64,000 nucleotides of DNA from Eubacteriales bacterium (GCA_030536555.1 JAUNPU010000003.1:1-64000); one strand, 5' to 3'; counted from the stretch's first letter, positions 8,570 through 17,161 are shown. The notes: generated from the sequence alone by a model not told the origin. Made by a program: numbers and translations.

Positions 8570-9634
8570 ATGAAGAAGAACAAATTACTGATCCAGAACA
8601 GCATCACCTATGCAATCGTGATCGCCTGCTGGATCGTGGCACAGATTTTAATCAGTACAGGCAACATGAAGAGCCTGATGAAGGGACTGCTGGTACCGCT
8701 GTGTATCTATGCGATTCTGGCAATCTCCCTGAACCTTACGGTAGGTATCCTGGGCGAGCTGAGTCTGGGACATGCTGGATTTATGTGCGTGGGCGCATTT
8801 TCCGGCGCATTTTTCACCAAATGTATGGAGAACGTGATTCCGGATGTGACCGTCCGCTTCCTGATCGCACTGCTGATCGGTGCGGCTGTGGCAGGAGTGT
8901 GCGGCATTCTGATCGGTATTCCGGTTCTGCGGCTGAAGGGTGACTATCTGGCAATCGTTACGCTGGCCTTCGGCGAGATCATCAAGAATCTGATTAATGC
9001 CATGTATGTGGGCAAGGACGCCAGCGGATTCCACTTTTCCATCAAGGATTCCCTGTCTCTGGGACTGGATGACACCGGCGTGGTGATCATCAAGGGAGCG
9101 CAGGGCATCACCGGTACACCGAAGGCGGCGACCTTCACCATTGCGATTATTCTGGTGCTGTTGACCCTGTTCATCACCCTGAACCTGATCAATTCCCGCA
9201 CCGGCCGTGCAATTATGTCCATCCGTGACAACCGAATCGCGGCGGAGTCTGTGGGAATCAATATTACCAAGTACAAGCTGATGGCATTTTCCATCTCCGC
9301 GGCGCTGGCAGGCGTTGCAGGCGTGCTGTACGCACATAACCTGTCCTCTCTGGCTGCCACCCCGAAGAACTTCGGCTACAACATGTCCATCATGATTCTG
9401 GTATTTGTGGTACTGGGCGGTCTCGGCAACATCCGCGGTTCCATGATTGCGGCTGTGGTGCTGACCATGCTTCCGGAGCTGCTGCGCGGCCTCAACGACT
9501 ATCGTATGCTGATCTATGCAGTGGTGCTGATCGTGATGATGCTCTTCAACTCCAGCCCCAAGGCGATCGAGATGCGTTCTGTCTTCATGGACAGGCTTAA
9601 GAGCAAGAAGAAACCGGCAAAGGAGGCTGCATGA
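8570..9634 (+). CDS. livM: Branched-chain amino-acid ABC transporter permease LivM
   Basis: Second membrane permease of the transporter. Around ten hydrophobic segments; family motifs LGHAGFMCVGAF and RLKGDYLAIVTLAFGE are visible, and the C-terminal cytoplasmic tail is basic (KSKKKPAKEA). 354 residues from the ATG at 8,570, 7 nt after AGGTG; a GTG at 8,561 is the alternative start. It is the third gene of livJHMGF and is separated from livG by one base. Confidence 0.92.
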   Translation: MKKNKLLIQNSITYAIVIACWIVAQILISTGNMKSLMKGLLVPLCIYAILAISLNLTVGILGELSLGHAGFMCVGAFSGAFFTKCMENVIPDVTVRFLIALLIGAAVAGVCGILIGIPVLRLKGDYLAIVTLAFGEIIKNLINAMYVGKDASGFHFSIKDSLSLGLDDTGVVIIKGAQGITGTPKAATFTIAIILVLLTLFITLNLINSRTGRAIMSIRDNRIAAESVGINITKYKLMAFSISAALAGVAGVLYAHNLSSLAATPKNFGYNMSIMILVFVVLGGLGNIRGSMIAAVVLTMLPELLRGLNDYRMLIYAVVLIVMMLFNSSPKAIEMRSVFMDRLKSKKKPAKEAA

Positions 9635-9635
9635 C

Positions 9636-10394
9636 ATGGCTATGTTGGAAGTAAATAATATCGGCATTTCCTTTGGCGGTCTGAAGGCGGTAGACGGCTT
9701 CAGCCTGACCATCGAGAAAGGACAGCTCTACGGTCTGATCGGACCTAACGGAGCCGGCAAGACCACCGTATTCAACCTGCTGACCGGCGTGTATCAGCCT
9801 GACATGGGACGAATCCAGCTGGACGGCGTTGATATTACCGGAAAGAAGACCATCGAGATCAACCAGGCGGGCATTGCCAGAACATTCCAGAATATCCGTC
9901 TGTTTAAGGAACTGAGCGTGCTGGACAACGTAAAGGTCGGTCTGCACAACCATCATAAGTATTCCACCCTGGCAGGCATTCTGCGTCTTCCCAGCTACCG
10001 CAGAGTAGAGAAGGAGATGGACGAGCGTGCCATGGAGCTTCTGAAGGTGTTTGACCTGGATAAGGAGGCGGACTACAAGGCATCCAATCTGCCTTACGGC
10101 AAGCAGAGAAAGCTGGAGATCGCCAGAGCCCTGGCGACAGATCCGAAGCTGCTTCTCTTAGATGAGCCGGCGGCCGGCATGAACCCCAATGAGACGGCGG
10201 AGCTGATGAAGACGATCCGCTTTGTCCGCGACAATTTTGACATGACGATCCTGCTGATCGAGCATGACATGAAGCTGGTATCCGGCATCTGTGAGAAGCT
10301 GACGGTGCTGAACTTCGGTCAGGTGCTGACCCAGGGCGAGACATCAGAGGTACTGAACGATAAGCGGGTTATCACGGCTTATCTTGGAGAGTAG
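9636..10394 (+). CDS. livG: Branched-chain amino-acid ABC transporter ATPase LivG
   Basis: Cytoplasmic ATPase that powers LivHM. Walker A is GPNGAGKT (residues 36-43), Walker B ends LLLLDEP, and the ABC signature is the divergent LPYGKQRKLEIARALA usual for LivG. ATG at 9,636 follows AAAGGAGG. 252 residues. The last bases are followed by livF, whose ribosome site AGGAGG begins directly after the stop. Confidence 0.95.
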   Translation: MAMLEVNNIGISFGGLKAVDGFSLTIEKGQLYGLIGPNGAGKTTVFNLLTGVYQPDMGRIQLDGVDITGKKTIEINQAGIARTFQNIRLFKELSVLDNVKVGLHNHHKYSTLAGILRLPSYRRVEKEMDERAMELLKVFDLDKEADYKASNLPYGKQRKLEIARALATDPKLLLLDEPAAGMNPNETAELMKTIRFVRDNFDMTILLIEHDMKLVSGICEKLTVLNFGQVLTQGETSEVLNDKRVITAYLGE

Positions 10395-10407
10395 GAGGTT
10401 TGAACTT

Positions 10408-11118
10408 ATGGCTATTTTAGAGGTAAAAGATCTGGAGGTATACTACGGTGTGATCCAGGCCATCAGGGGAATCTCCTTTGAAGTCAATCAGGGGGAGATC
10501 ATTGCACTGATCGGCGCCAACGGCGCAGGCAAGACCACGACCCTGCAGACCATCACCGGACTGATTCCGTCCAAGGCAGGACACATCTTCTATGAAGGTA
10601 AGGAGATCACGAAGCTGCCGGGACACAAGCTTGTTCCCATGGGTATCGCCCATGTGCCGGAGGGACGCCGGGTGTTCGCGCAGCTGACAGTGCTGCAGAA
10701 CTTAAGGCTGGGCGCCTATACCCGCAGTGATAAGAATGAGATCGAGGAGACCCTTAAGATGGTTTACAGCCGCTTCCCCCGTCTGGAGGAGCGTAAGAAC
10801 CAGCTGGCAGGCACCCTGTCCGGCGGTGAGCAGCAGATGCTTGCCATGGGACGTGCCCTGATGTCTCATCCGAAGCTGATCGTACTGGATGAGCCGTCTA
10901 TGGGACTGTCTCCGATCTATGTCAATGAGATCTTCGACATCATTCAGAAGATCAATGAGGACGGCACTACCGTGCTGCTTGTGGAGCAGAATGCGAAGAA
11001 GGCTCTGTCCATTGCGGACCGTGCTTACGTGCTGGAGACCGGCTCCATCGCACTGAGTGGAGACGCAGATAAGCTGATGAATGATGACTCTGTGAAAAAA
11101 GCATATCTGAGTGAATAA
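10408..11118 (+). CDS. livF: Branched-chain amino-acid ABC transporter ATPase LivF
   Basis: Second ATPase of the transporter, pairing with LivG. Walker A GANGAGKT (residues 36-43), signature LSGGEQQMLAMGRAL, and Walker B LIVLDEPSMGL. The ATG at 10,408 (MAILEV) follows AGGAGG and is preferred to an in-frame upstream ATG that would overlap livG. 236 residues. It ends the operon; a strong terminator follows. Confidence 0.95.
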   Translation: MAILEVKDLEVYYGVIQAIRGISFEVNQGEIIALIGANGAGKTTTLQTITGLIPSKAGHIFYEGKEITKLPGHKLVPMGIAHVPEGRRVFAQLTVLQNLRLGAYTRSDKNEIEETLKMVYSRFPRLEERKNQLAGTLSGGEQQMLAMGRALMSHPKLIVLDEPSMGLSPIYVNEIFDIIQKINEDGTTVLLVEQNAKKALSIADRAYVLETGSIALSGDADKLMNDDSVKKAYLSE

Positions 11119-11147
11119 TGCAAGATTGAATCGTCAGAATATTGCAC

Positions 11148-11186
11148 AAAAAAGATGGGAAAGTTGTAGACTTTTCCATCTTTTTT
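11148..11186. terminator. Terminator at end of the liv operon
   Basis: 17-nt arms AAAAAAGATGGGAAAGT (11148-11164) and its near-complement (11170-11186) form a stem with one G-U pair around a 5-nt loop, ending in TTTTTT. The A-run/T-run symmetry means it could work in both directions. Confidence 0.93.
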
Positions 11187-11233
11187 GTGGTAGAATAGAC
11201 GCAGGATATTTTAAACGAGGAGGTATTTGCATC

Positions 11234-12469
11234 ATGTATGGTAATGTGATTGTAGGACAGTCCGGAGGACCGACAGCAGTAATCAATTCCAGTCTGGCGG
11301 GGGTGTACCGGACAGCGATTGACAGAGGAGCGAAGAAAGTATACGGAATGCTGTTTGGCATTCAGGGGTTATTAGATGAGCAGTATGTAGACCTTTCCAA
11401 GCACATTAAGAGTGATCTGGATGTGGAGATCTTAAAGAGAACCCCGTCCGCATTCCTTGGCACCTGCCGTTATAAACTGCCGGATATTCATGAGAATCAG
11501 GAAGTGTATGCACGGATCTTCGAGATCCTGGAGAAGCTGAATATCGAGTGCTTTATCTACATCGGCGGCAACGATTCCATGGATACCATCAAGAAGCTGT
11601 CTGACTACGGCATTCTGATGGGCAAGACCCAGAGATTCGTCGGTGTTCCCAAGACCATTGACAATGACCTGGCGCTGACCGACCATACACCGGGCTACGG
11701 CAGTGCTGCCAAGTATATTGCAACATCCACCAAGGAAGTCATCCGTGACGGTCTGGGCTTCTCCTACAAGAAGAAGCTGGTTACCATCATCGAGATCATG
11801 GGCCGCAACGCAGGCTGGCTGACCGGCGCATCTGCACTGTCCAAAGGGGAAGACTGTGACGGACCGGATCTGATCTACCTGCCGGAGCTGGCATTTGATA
11901 TCGAGAAGTTCACTGCCAAGGTGAAGAAGCTGTTAGAGAAGAAGGATGTGGTGGTTGTAGCCGTGTCCGAGGGTATCCGCACCGCAGACGGACGCTATGT
12001 CAGTGAGCTTGGCGCAGCCGTGGATTACGTGGATGCATTCGGCCACAAGCAGCTGACCGGAACCGCAAGCTACCTGGCTAACGTGATCAACCGGGAAGTG
12101 GGCTGCAAGACCCGTGCTGTAGAGTTCAGTACCTTACAGAGAAGTGCCGCACATCTGGCATCCCGTGTGGACGTCAACGAGGCATTTATGGTAGGCGGCG
12201 CAGCTGTGAAGGCAGCTGACGAGGGTGACAGCGGCAAGATGGTTGTCATCGACCGTGTGTCCGACGATCCCTACCAGTGCGCAACCGGCATCTACGATGT
12301 TCATAAGATCGCCAACGGCGAGAAGCTGGTTCCGAGAGAGTGGATCACCAAGGACGGCACTTACGTGACCGAGGAATTTATCGATTATGTACGTCCGCTG
12401 ATCCAGGGCGATTCTCCATCTGTGATGGTTGACGGTATTCCGCGCCATTTGTACATGGGAAAGAGATAG
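11234..12469 (+). CDS. 6-phosphofructokinase, probably pyrophosphate-dependent
   Basis: Phosphorylates fructose 6-phosphate at C1 in glycolysis. Two diagnostic sites point to pyrophosphate rather than ATP as donor: GGNDS (residues 111-115), where ATP enzymes have GGDGS, and PKTIDND (139-145), where ATP enzymes have PGTIDND. The 411-residue length also fits the PPi family rather than the ~320-residue ATP enzyme. The ATG at 11,234 has GAGGAGG at 7-8 nt; an upstream in-frame ATG would lie before the liv terminator. Donor assignment is by family rule, not proven. A weak TAGAAT -10 box lies at 11,191. Confidence 0.9.
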   Translation: MYGNVIVGQSGGPTAVINSSLAGVYRTAIDRGAKKVYGMLFGIQGLLDEQYVDLSKHIKSDLDVEILKRTPSAFLGTCRYKLPDIHENQEVYARIFEILEKLNIECFIYIGGNDSMDTIKKLSDYGILMGKTQRFVGVPKTIDNDLALTDHTPGYGSAAKYIATSTKEVIRDGLGFSYKKKLVTIIEIMGRNAGWLTGASALSKGEDCDGPDLIYLPELAFDIEKFTAKVKKLLEKKDVVVVAVSEGIRTADGRYVSELGAAVDYVDAFGHKQLTGTASYLANVINREVGCKTRAVEFSTLQRSAAHLASRVDVNEAFMVGGAAVKAADEGDSGKMVVIDRVSDDPYQCATGIYDVHKIANGEKLVPREWITKDGTYVTEEFIDYVRPLIQGDSPSVMVDGIPRHLYMGKR

Positions 12470-12489
12470 TGGTTTCATAAGAACAGGGG

Positions 12490-12936
12490 ATGAGAGAGAT
12501 GTTATCAAAAGCGATTGAGATTGCAAGAGAAGCGCTGAACGGGATCAACGACCCGCTGGGTTTTCCGTACATTGACCATGCCCTTCGGGTCATGGATCAG
12601 ATGGATACGGAGGAGGAGAAGATCGTTGCCGTGCTTCACGATGTGGTGGAGGACACGGAGATGTCACTGGAGGATCTGAAGGCCTGTGGATTTTCCAGAA
12701 ATGTGCTTGAGGCGGTGGAGATTCTGACCAAGCGCAGAGACATGACCTACTTTGACTATATCGATGATATTTCCTGCAGTGAGCTTGCAACGAAGGTGAA
12801 GATTGCAGAGCTTATGGACAACAAGGATATTTTCCGTGTCAATAAGATGTCGTTTCAGACCTACTCGCTGGACTCCCGTGTGGCAAAGGCGCTGGCAGCT
12901 CTGCGCGGGGAAGACACGAAGCATGATTATAAGTAA
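12490..12936 (+). CDS. Small HD-domain protein, (p)ppGpp hydrolase-like
   Basis: 148-residue protein resembling the isolated HD hydrolase domain of SpoT/RelA and the small Mesh1-type alarmone hydrolases: a YIDHALRV segment near residue 27 and the metal-binding VAVLHDVVEDTE near residue 50 are followed by ELATKVKIAELMDN. It has no synthetase, TGS or ACT domain. It may degrade (p)ppGpp or a related nucleotide; this is inference from fold. The start is uncertain between ATGs at 12,490 and 12,499, because the purine-rich ribosome site GGGGATGAGAGAG overlaps both. It lies 20 bp after the phosphofructokinase gene. Confidence 0.75.
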   Translation: MREMLSKAIEIAREALNGINDPLGFPYIDHALRVMDQMDTEEEKIVAVLHDVVEDTEMSLEDLKACGFSRNVLEAVEILTKRRDMTYFDYIDDISCSELATKVKIAELMDNKDIFRVNKMSFQTYSLDSRVAKALAALRGEDTKHDYK

Positions 12937-12947
12937 GTGAATAAAGC

Positions 12948-12975
12948 CATAAAGAGTGTCCCCCTTGCATATACT
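12948..12975 (+). promoter_or_regulatory. Predicted sigma-E-type (mother-cell) promoter of spoIVA
   Basis: CATATACT (12968-12975) matches the sigma-E -10 consensus CATACAMT at 7 of 8 positions. Fourteen bases upstream is CATAAA (12948-12953), containing the ATA core of the -35. spoIVA is a sigma-E gene in Bacillus subtilis, which supports the call. Start of transcription would fall near 12,982. Confidence 0.5.
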
Positions 12976-12995
12976 GTAGCAGTATAGCAAGGGGG
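12960..12995 (+). promoter_or_regulatory. Hairpin covering the spoIVA ribosome-binding site
   Basis: CCCCCTTGC (12960-12968) pairs with GCAAGGGGG (12987-12995); inside it TATACT (12970-12975) pairs with AGTATA (12981-12986), leaving one bulged base and loop GTAGC. The 3' arm contains AAGGGGG, the only ribosome site for the ATG at 13,003. There is no U-tract, so it is not a good terminator. Confidence 0.7.
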
Positions 12996-13002
12996 TATCT
13001 GC

Positions 13003-14532
13003 ATGGAGACATATAACGTATATAAGGATATCGAGGCAAGGACCGGGGGCGAGATCTACCTGGGCGTGGTAGGACCGGTTCGAACCGGCAAATCTACCTT
13101 TATCAAACGGTTCATGGAGCAGCTGGTGCTTCCGGAGATCGAGGATGAGCACCAGAGAAGCCGCACAAGGGATGAACTTCCCCAGAGTTCGGCGGGGAAG
13201 ACCATCATGACCACAGAGCCAAAGTTCATTCCCAAGGAGGCGGCAAGGATTCGTCCGGCGGAGGGGATTGAAGCCAGAGTCCGGCTGATCGACTGCGTGG
13301 GATTTATGGTGGAGGGAGCCAGCGGCCATGAAGAAAATAATCAGGAGCGGCTGGTGAAGACGCCCTGGTTTGACGAGGAGATTCCATTTACCCGCGCCGC
13401 GGAGATCGGCACCCGCAAGGTGATCCGGGACCACTCCACCATCGGTATCGTGGTCACCACAGACGGCTCCTTCGGAGACTTAAGGCGCGATGCCTACCTT
13501 GACGCCGAGGAGACCGCCGTCCGGGAATTAAAGGCTATCGGAAAGCCCTTCATCATCCTGCTCAATTCTGACCGCCCTTATTCGGAGGAGACGGTTCGAC
13601 TGGCAAGGGAGATGCAGCAGCACTATGATGTGACGGTGTTGCCTGTCAACTGCGAACAGCTGAAGGCGGAGGATATCTGCCGCATTCTGGAGCAGGTGCT
13701 GCGGGAGTTCCCGGTGACGGAAATTGACTTCTTTATCCCCAAGTGGCTGGAAATCCTGCCGTCCGCTCACTGGCTGAAGGAACAGGTGGTGAAGACCATC
13801 CGGGACCTTATGCCCCGGGTCCGTCACATGAAGGATGTGCCGGCGGATCTGCTGAGGCTGATGGAGGGGGATGGGGGAACCGGCACAGCCGGAGGTGCGG
13901 ATTCGCCTGTGGACGGGGCGGGTGTCATTCATTCCATGAAGGCGGATCAGATGAATCTGTCTGACGGCAGTATTGCTGTGTCGGTCACGCTGGATGACGG
14001 TTACTACTACCAGACCCTCAGTGACTTTGCGGGAATTCCCATTGAGGATGAATATCAGCTGATGCAGAAGCTGAAAAGTCTGGCTGCCATGCAGTCTGAG
14101 TACAGCAAGGTCTTAAATGCCATGAACCAGGTCCGCATCAAAGGCTACGGTGTGGTCACCCCGGAGCGCTCCGAGATCATTCTGGATGAGCCGACGGTCA
14201 TCCGGCACGGCAACAAATACGGTGTCAAGATGCGCGCCGAGGCTCCGTCCATCAATCTGATCAAGGCGCACATTCAGACCGAGATCGCCCCCATCGTCGG
14301 CAGCGAGCAGCAGGCCCAGGACCTGATTACATACATGAAGGAAAATGCCAGAAAGAAGGAGGACGGCATCTGGGACACCAACATCTTCGGCAAGTCCATC
14401 CAGCAGATTGTGGAAGACGGCATCCAGGCCAAGGTCAGCCAGATGACTGAGGACTGTCAGCAAAAGCTTCAGGATGCGCTCCAGAAGATCATCAATGACA
14501 GTAATGGAGGGGTTATCTGTATTATTATATAG
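13003..14532 (+). CDS. spoIVA: Stage IV sporulation protein A
   Basis: Morphogenetic ATPase that coats the forespore surface in the mother cell and anchors the spore coat. Walker A GPVRTGKS spans residues 24-31. Family landmarks follow: MTTEPKFIPKEAARI, IDCVGFMVEGASGH and the conserved C-terminal basal segment. 509 residues, slightly longer than the 492 of Bacillus subtilis, with a Gly/Ala-rich insertion (GGTGTAGGADSPVDG, ~residues 290-305). The ATG at 13,003 is in line with the family N-terminus. A predicted sigma-E promoter and an RBS-covering hairpin lie just upstream. Confidence 0.96.
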   Translation: METYNVYKDIEARTGGEIYLGVVGPVRTGKSTFIKRFMEQLVLPEIEDEHQRSRTRDELPQSSAGKTIMTTEPKFIPKEAARIRPAEGIEARVRLIDCVGFMVEGASGHEENNQERLVKTPWFDEEIPFTRAAEIGTRKVIRDHSTIGIVVTTDGSFGDLRRDAYLDAEETAVRELKAIGKPFIILLNSDRPYSEETVRLAREMQQHYDVTVLPVNCEQLKAEDICRILEQVLREFPVTEIDFFIPKWLEILPSAHWLKEQVVKTIRDLMPRVRHMKDVPADLLRLMEGDGGTGTAGGADSPVDGAGVIHSMKADQMNLSDGSIAVSVTLDDGYYYQTLSDFAGIPIEDEYQLMQKLKSLAAMQSEYSKVLNAMNQVRIKGYGVVTPERSEIILDEPTVIRHGNKYGVKMRAEAPSINLIKAHIQTEIAPIVGSEQQAQDLITYMKENARKKEDGIWDTNIFGKSIQQIVEDGIQAKVSQMTEDCQQKLQDALQKIINDSNGGVICIII

Positions 14533-14559
14533 GGGCGACATTGTGATTTAACCCGGAAG

Positions 14560-14834
14560 TTTGGACAATAAACGGCGAAAAGCGTAAAAATTGTCCAAAA
14601 TCATGGCGAATCGCTTGATTTCAGGCTGTTTTACACTGGGAAACGAGGTGGTTTGGACAATAAAAGCCAGATTCCGTAAAAATTGTCCAAAAATCCGCAG
14701 ATTTTGGATAATTCCAGGCTGATTTGAGGAAAATTGTCCAAAATGTGTGTTATGTAAACTGTTTGGGCTGTGATATCCCGGGGTGAGAGGAGATTTTGGA
14801 CAATTTTTTGATATTTTCCCATTAATTGTCCAAT
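14560..14834 (+). repeat. Composite inverted-repeat array 1 (TTTGGACAAT units)
   Basis: Four 40-bp units, each TTTGGACAAT, 20 bp, ATTGTCCAAA: 14560-14599, 14652-14691, 14703-14742 (left arm TTTGGATAAT) and 14795-14834 (right arm ATTGTCCAAT). Gaps between units are 52, 11 and 52 bp, so the array is symmetric about its centre. Inner 20-mers share a GGC near positions 5-8 and, in two units, CG at 14-15. It occupies most of the 412-bp gap between spoIVA and the beta-CASP nuclease gene. Short open frames read through it are repeat artefacts. Confidence 0.9.
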
Positions 14835-14842
14835 TTAGAGTG

Positions 14843-14867
14843 TGATACCCCCTCGCCGGGGGTATCA
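14843..14867. terminator. Hairpin, probable terminator between spoIVA and the nuclease gene
   Basis: TGATACCCCC (14843-14852) pairs perfectly with GGGGGTATCA (14858-14867) around TCGCC. Only a short T stretch follows on the plus strand (TGGTTTAAAA), so efficiency is uncertain. Confidence 0.6.
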
Positions 14868-14944
14868 TGGTTTAAAATTAGCGGGAATCTACCGCTCATC
14901 AAATTCAAGTAAAATTCAAGTATAATTCAAAGGAGGCAGATTCT

Positions 14945-16546
14945 ATGAAATTAGTATTCAGCGGCGCCGCCCACGAAGTAACCGGCAGCTGTCACTACCT
15001 GGAAGTAGGAACCACGAAGCTTCTGATCGACTGTGGTATGGAACAGGGAACCAACATCTACGAAAATGTAGAGCCACCTGCTCCCTACTCGGAGATCGAC
15101 TATGTGCTTCTTACCCACTCTCACATCGACCACGTAGGCATGCTTCCCTTCATATATGCCAGAGGCTTCCGCGGTCAGGTGGTTGCTACGGCTGCCACCT
15201 GCGACCTCTGTAATATTATGCTGAAGGACAGTGCCCACATTCAGGAGATGGAGGCAGAGTGGAAGAACCGTAAGGCAAGGCGTGCGGGCAATCCGCAGGT
15301 GCCGCCCCTTTACGAGATGAACGATGCAATCGGAGTTTTGGGCTTGTTTGTTCCGCAGGAGTATGATACGATGGTAGAACTCAATGACTCCATCATCATC
15401 CGCTTCACCGATGTGGGACATCTTCTCGGCTCTGCTTCTATTGAAATCTGGATGCGCGAGGAGGGCGTGGAGAAGAAAATTGTATTTTCCGGCGATATCG
15501 GCAACAAGAATAAGCCGCTGATCCGCGACCCTTCCTATATTGCAGAGGCTGATTATGCCGTGATGGAATCCACCTACGGCGGCCGGCTCCACCAGAAGAG
15601 TGTGGACCACATTACGGAGCTGGTAAAGATCGTTCAGGAGACGCTGGACCGGGGCGGCAATGTGGTGATTCCTGCATTTGCTGTGGGACGTACCCAGGAG
15701 CTGTTGTACTTCTTCCGCCATATCAAGGCAGAGCATCTGATTCGCAATCACGACTTCTTTGAGGTCTATGTGGACAGCCCGCTGGCGGTGGAGGCGACTC
15801 ACGTGTTCAAGCAGAACCAGCTGGACTGCTATGACGACGAGACTCAGGAGCTGGTAAGGTCTGGCATCAACCCGATTTCATTTCCGGGCCTGAAGCTGTC
15901 CATTACCAGTGAGGAATCACAGAATATCAACTTTGATCCGCGGCCGAAGGTAATCATTTCAGCATCCGGCATGTGTGACGCAGGTCGTATCCGCCACCAT
16001 CTGAAGCACAATCTGTGGCGGAAAGAGTGTACGGTGATTTTTGCCGGATATCAGGCGGAGGGAACCATCGGTCGAAGCCTGATCGACGGTGCCAGAGCGG
16101 TGCGGCTCTTCGGTGAGACCATCGATGTGGAGGCGCATATTGAGACGCTGCATGACATCAGCGGACATGCCGATCAGAAGGGACTGCTGGAGTGGGCGGA
16201 CAGCTTTGAGCGAAAGCCGCAGCAGATCTTCATCGTACATGGCAATGACGATGTGTGCGACCGGTTTGCGGACATGGTGACCCAGCATACGGGGATTCCG
16301 GCGAAGGCGCCCTTCAGTGGAGCAGAGTTCGATCTGGCACGGGGCGTATGGCTTAAGGAGACCGTGGGTGTGCCGATTGCATCCAGAAGTGAGTCCACCA
16401 GAAAGGCGAAGGGTGTATTTGCACGTCTGGTAGCTGCCGGTGAGCGCCTGATGGCAGTCATTGGCCGCAATGAAGGCGGTACCAACAAGGATCTGGCGAA
16501 ATTTGCCGACCAGATCAATGCATTATGTGATAAATGGGACAGATAA
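14945..16546 (+). CDS. Beta-CASP metallo-beta-lactamase-fold ribonuclease
   Basis: Probable RNA-processing nuclease. The N-terminal metallo-beta-lactamase domain has the metal ligands in H58-S-H60-I-D62-H63. The beta-CASP region follows (DSPLAVEATHVF; SGMCDAGRIRHHL), and an RNA-specificity segment ends with HDISGHADQKGLLEW. 533 residues. Family members range from RNase J-like exonucleases to KH-free CPSF73-like proteins; the precise substrate is not evident. The ATG at 14,945 follows AAAGGAGG. The leader carries three short AATTCAA repeats. RNase HI begins 13 bp after the stop. Confidence 0.9.
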   Translation: MKLVFSGAAHEVTGSCHYLEVGTTKLLIDCGMEQGTNIYENVEPPAPYSEIDYVLLTHSHIDHVGMLPFIYARGFRGQVVATAATCDLCNIMLKDSAHIQEMEAEWKNRKARRAGNPQVPPLYEMNDAIGVLGLFVPQEYDTMVELNDSIIIRFTDVGHLLGSASIEIWMREEGVEKKIVFSGDIGNKNKPLIRDPSYIAEADYAVMESTYGGRLHQKSVDHITELVKIVQETLDRGGNVVIPAFAVGRTQELLYFFRHIKAEHLIRNHDFFEVYVDSPLAVEATHVFKQNQLDCYDDETQELVRSGINPISFPGLKLSITSEESQNINFDPRPKVIISASGMCDAGRIRHHLKHNLWRKECTVIFAGYQAEGTIGRSLIDGARAVRLFGETIDVEAHIETLHDISGHADQKGLLEWADSFERKPQQIFIVHGNDDVCDRFADMVTQHTGIPAKAPFSGAEFDLARGVWLKETVGVPIASRSESTRKAKGVFARLVAAGERLMAVIGRNEGGTNKDLAKFADQINALCDKWDR

Positions 16547-16559
16547 GGAGAAACAGGAC

Positions 16560-17042
16560 ATGTCAAAGGTTCAGCTTTACACGGATGGCTCTGCCAGAGG
16601 AAACCCGGACGGGCCGGGAGGATACGGGGCCGTGCTCCAGTTTACAGACAGCAGGGGAGAACTGCACGAGAAGGTCATGTCGGCGGGGTATCGAAAGACC
16701 ACCAACAACCGGATGGAGCTGCTGGCTGCCATCGTGGGGCTGGAGGCACTGAACCGTCCCTGTGAGGTGGAGCTGTATTCCGACTCCAAGTACCTGACTG
16801 ACGCATTTAACCAGCACTGGATCGACAACTGGGTTGCCAACAACTGGAAGCGTGGCAAGAGCGGTCCGGTGAAGAACATCGATTTGTGGGAACGCCTGCT
16901 GAAGGCAAAAGCGCCTCACCGGGTGACCTTTATCTGGGTCAAGGGGCATGCCGGTCATCCGCAGAATGAGCGGTGCGACCAGCTTGCCACGTCGGCTGCC
17001 GACGGAAGCAGCCTGCTGATTGATGAAGGAGCAGAGGGCTGA
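16560..17042 (+). CDS. rnhA: Ribonuclease HI
   Basis: Degrades the RNA strand of RNA-DNA hybrids. All four catalytic acids are in place: Asp9 (YTDGSARGNP), Glu53 (NNRMELLA), Asp75 (SDSKY) and Asp140 (NERCDQLA). 160 residues, normal for the family. The ATG at 16,560 follows AAGGAGAA at 8 nt; a longer frame starting inside the preceding gene is ignored. It forms a two-gene operon with the upstream beta-CASP nuclease. Confidence 0.95.
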   Translation: MSKVQLYTDGSARGNPDGPGGYGAVLQFTDSRGELHEKVMSAGYRKTTNNRMELLAAIVGLEALNRPCEVELYSDSKYLTDAFNQHWIDNWVANNWKRGKSGPVKNIDLWERLLKAKAPHRVTFIWVKGHAGHPQNERCDQLATSAADGSSLLIDEGAEG

Positions 17043-17120
17043 GGAGAAGATTAAGGCTTTCTTACGATTGTTTACTTCTTTTGTTTTTATATTTCCTTTC
17101 CTGGAAAAGTATGCTATCTT

Positions 17121-17161
17121 GTAACTGTCCGGTAAGTCTCTGGAAGGCGCCGGGCAGTTAC
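17121..17161 (+). other. Hairpin in the gap after rnhA
   Basis: GTAACTGTCCGG (17121-17132) pairs with CCGGGCAGTTAC (17150-17161) with one G-U pair and a 17-nt loop. A short TTTT follows at a distance, so termination is possible but weak. It lies 36 bp before the start of the LprI-like gene and may instead form part of its leader. Confidence 0.55.

Noticed and set aside
14560..14834. CRISPR array interpretation of the regular repeats
   Set aside because: The arms are 10 bp, alternate in orientation and are not separated by constant-length unique spacers in direct orientation; no cas genes lie nearby.
14548..14868. Open frames of 63 and 106 codons across array 1 (minus strand), with repeated LDNF/SKI segments
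   Set aside because: They translate the inverted repeats. There is no ribosome site, and the residues repeat only because the DNA repeats.
14898..14930. TATAAT with AATTCAA repeats as a promoter for the beta-CASP nuclease gene
   Set aside because: A start from this -10 would fall inside the AAAGGAGG ribosome site, leaving no functional leader, and the -35 is poor.
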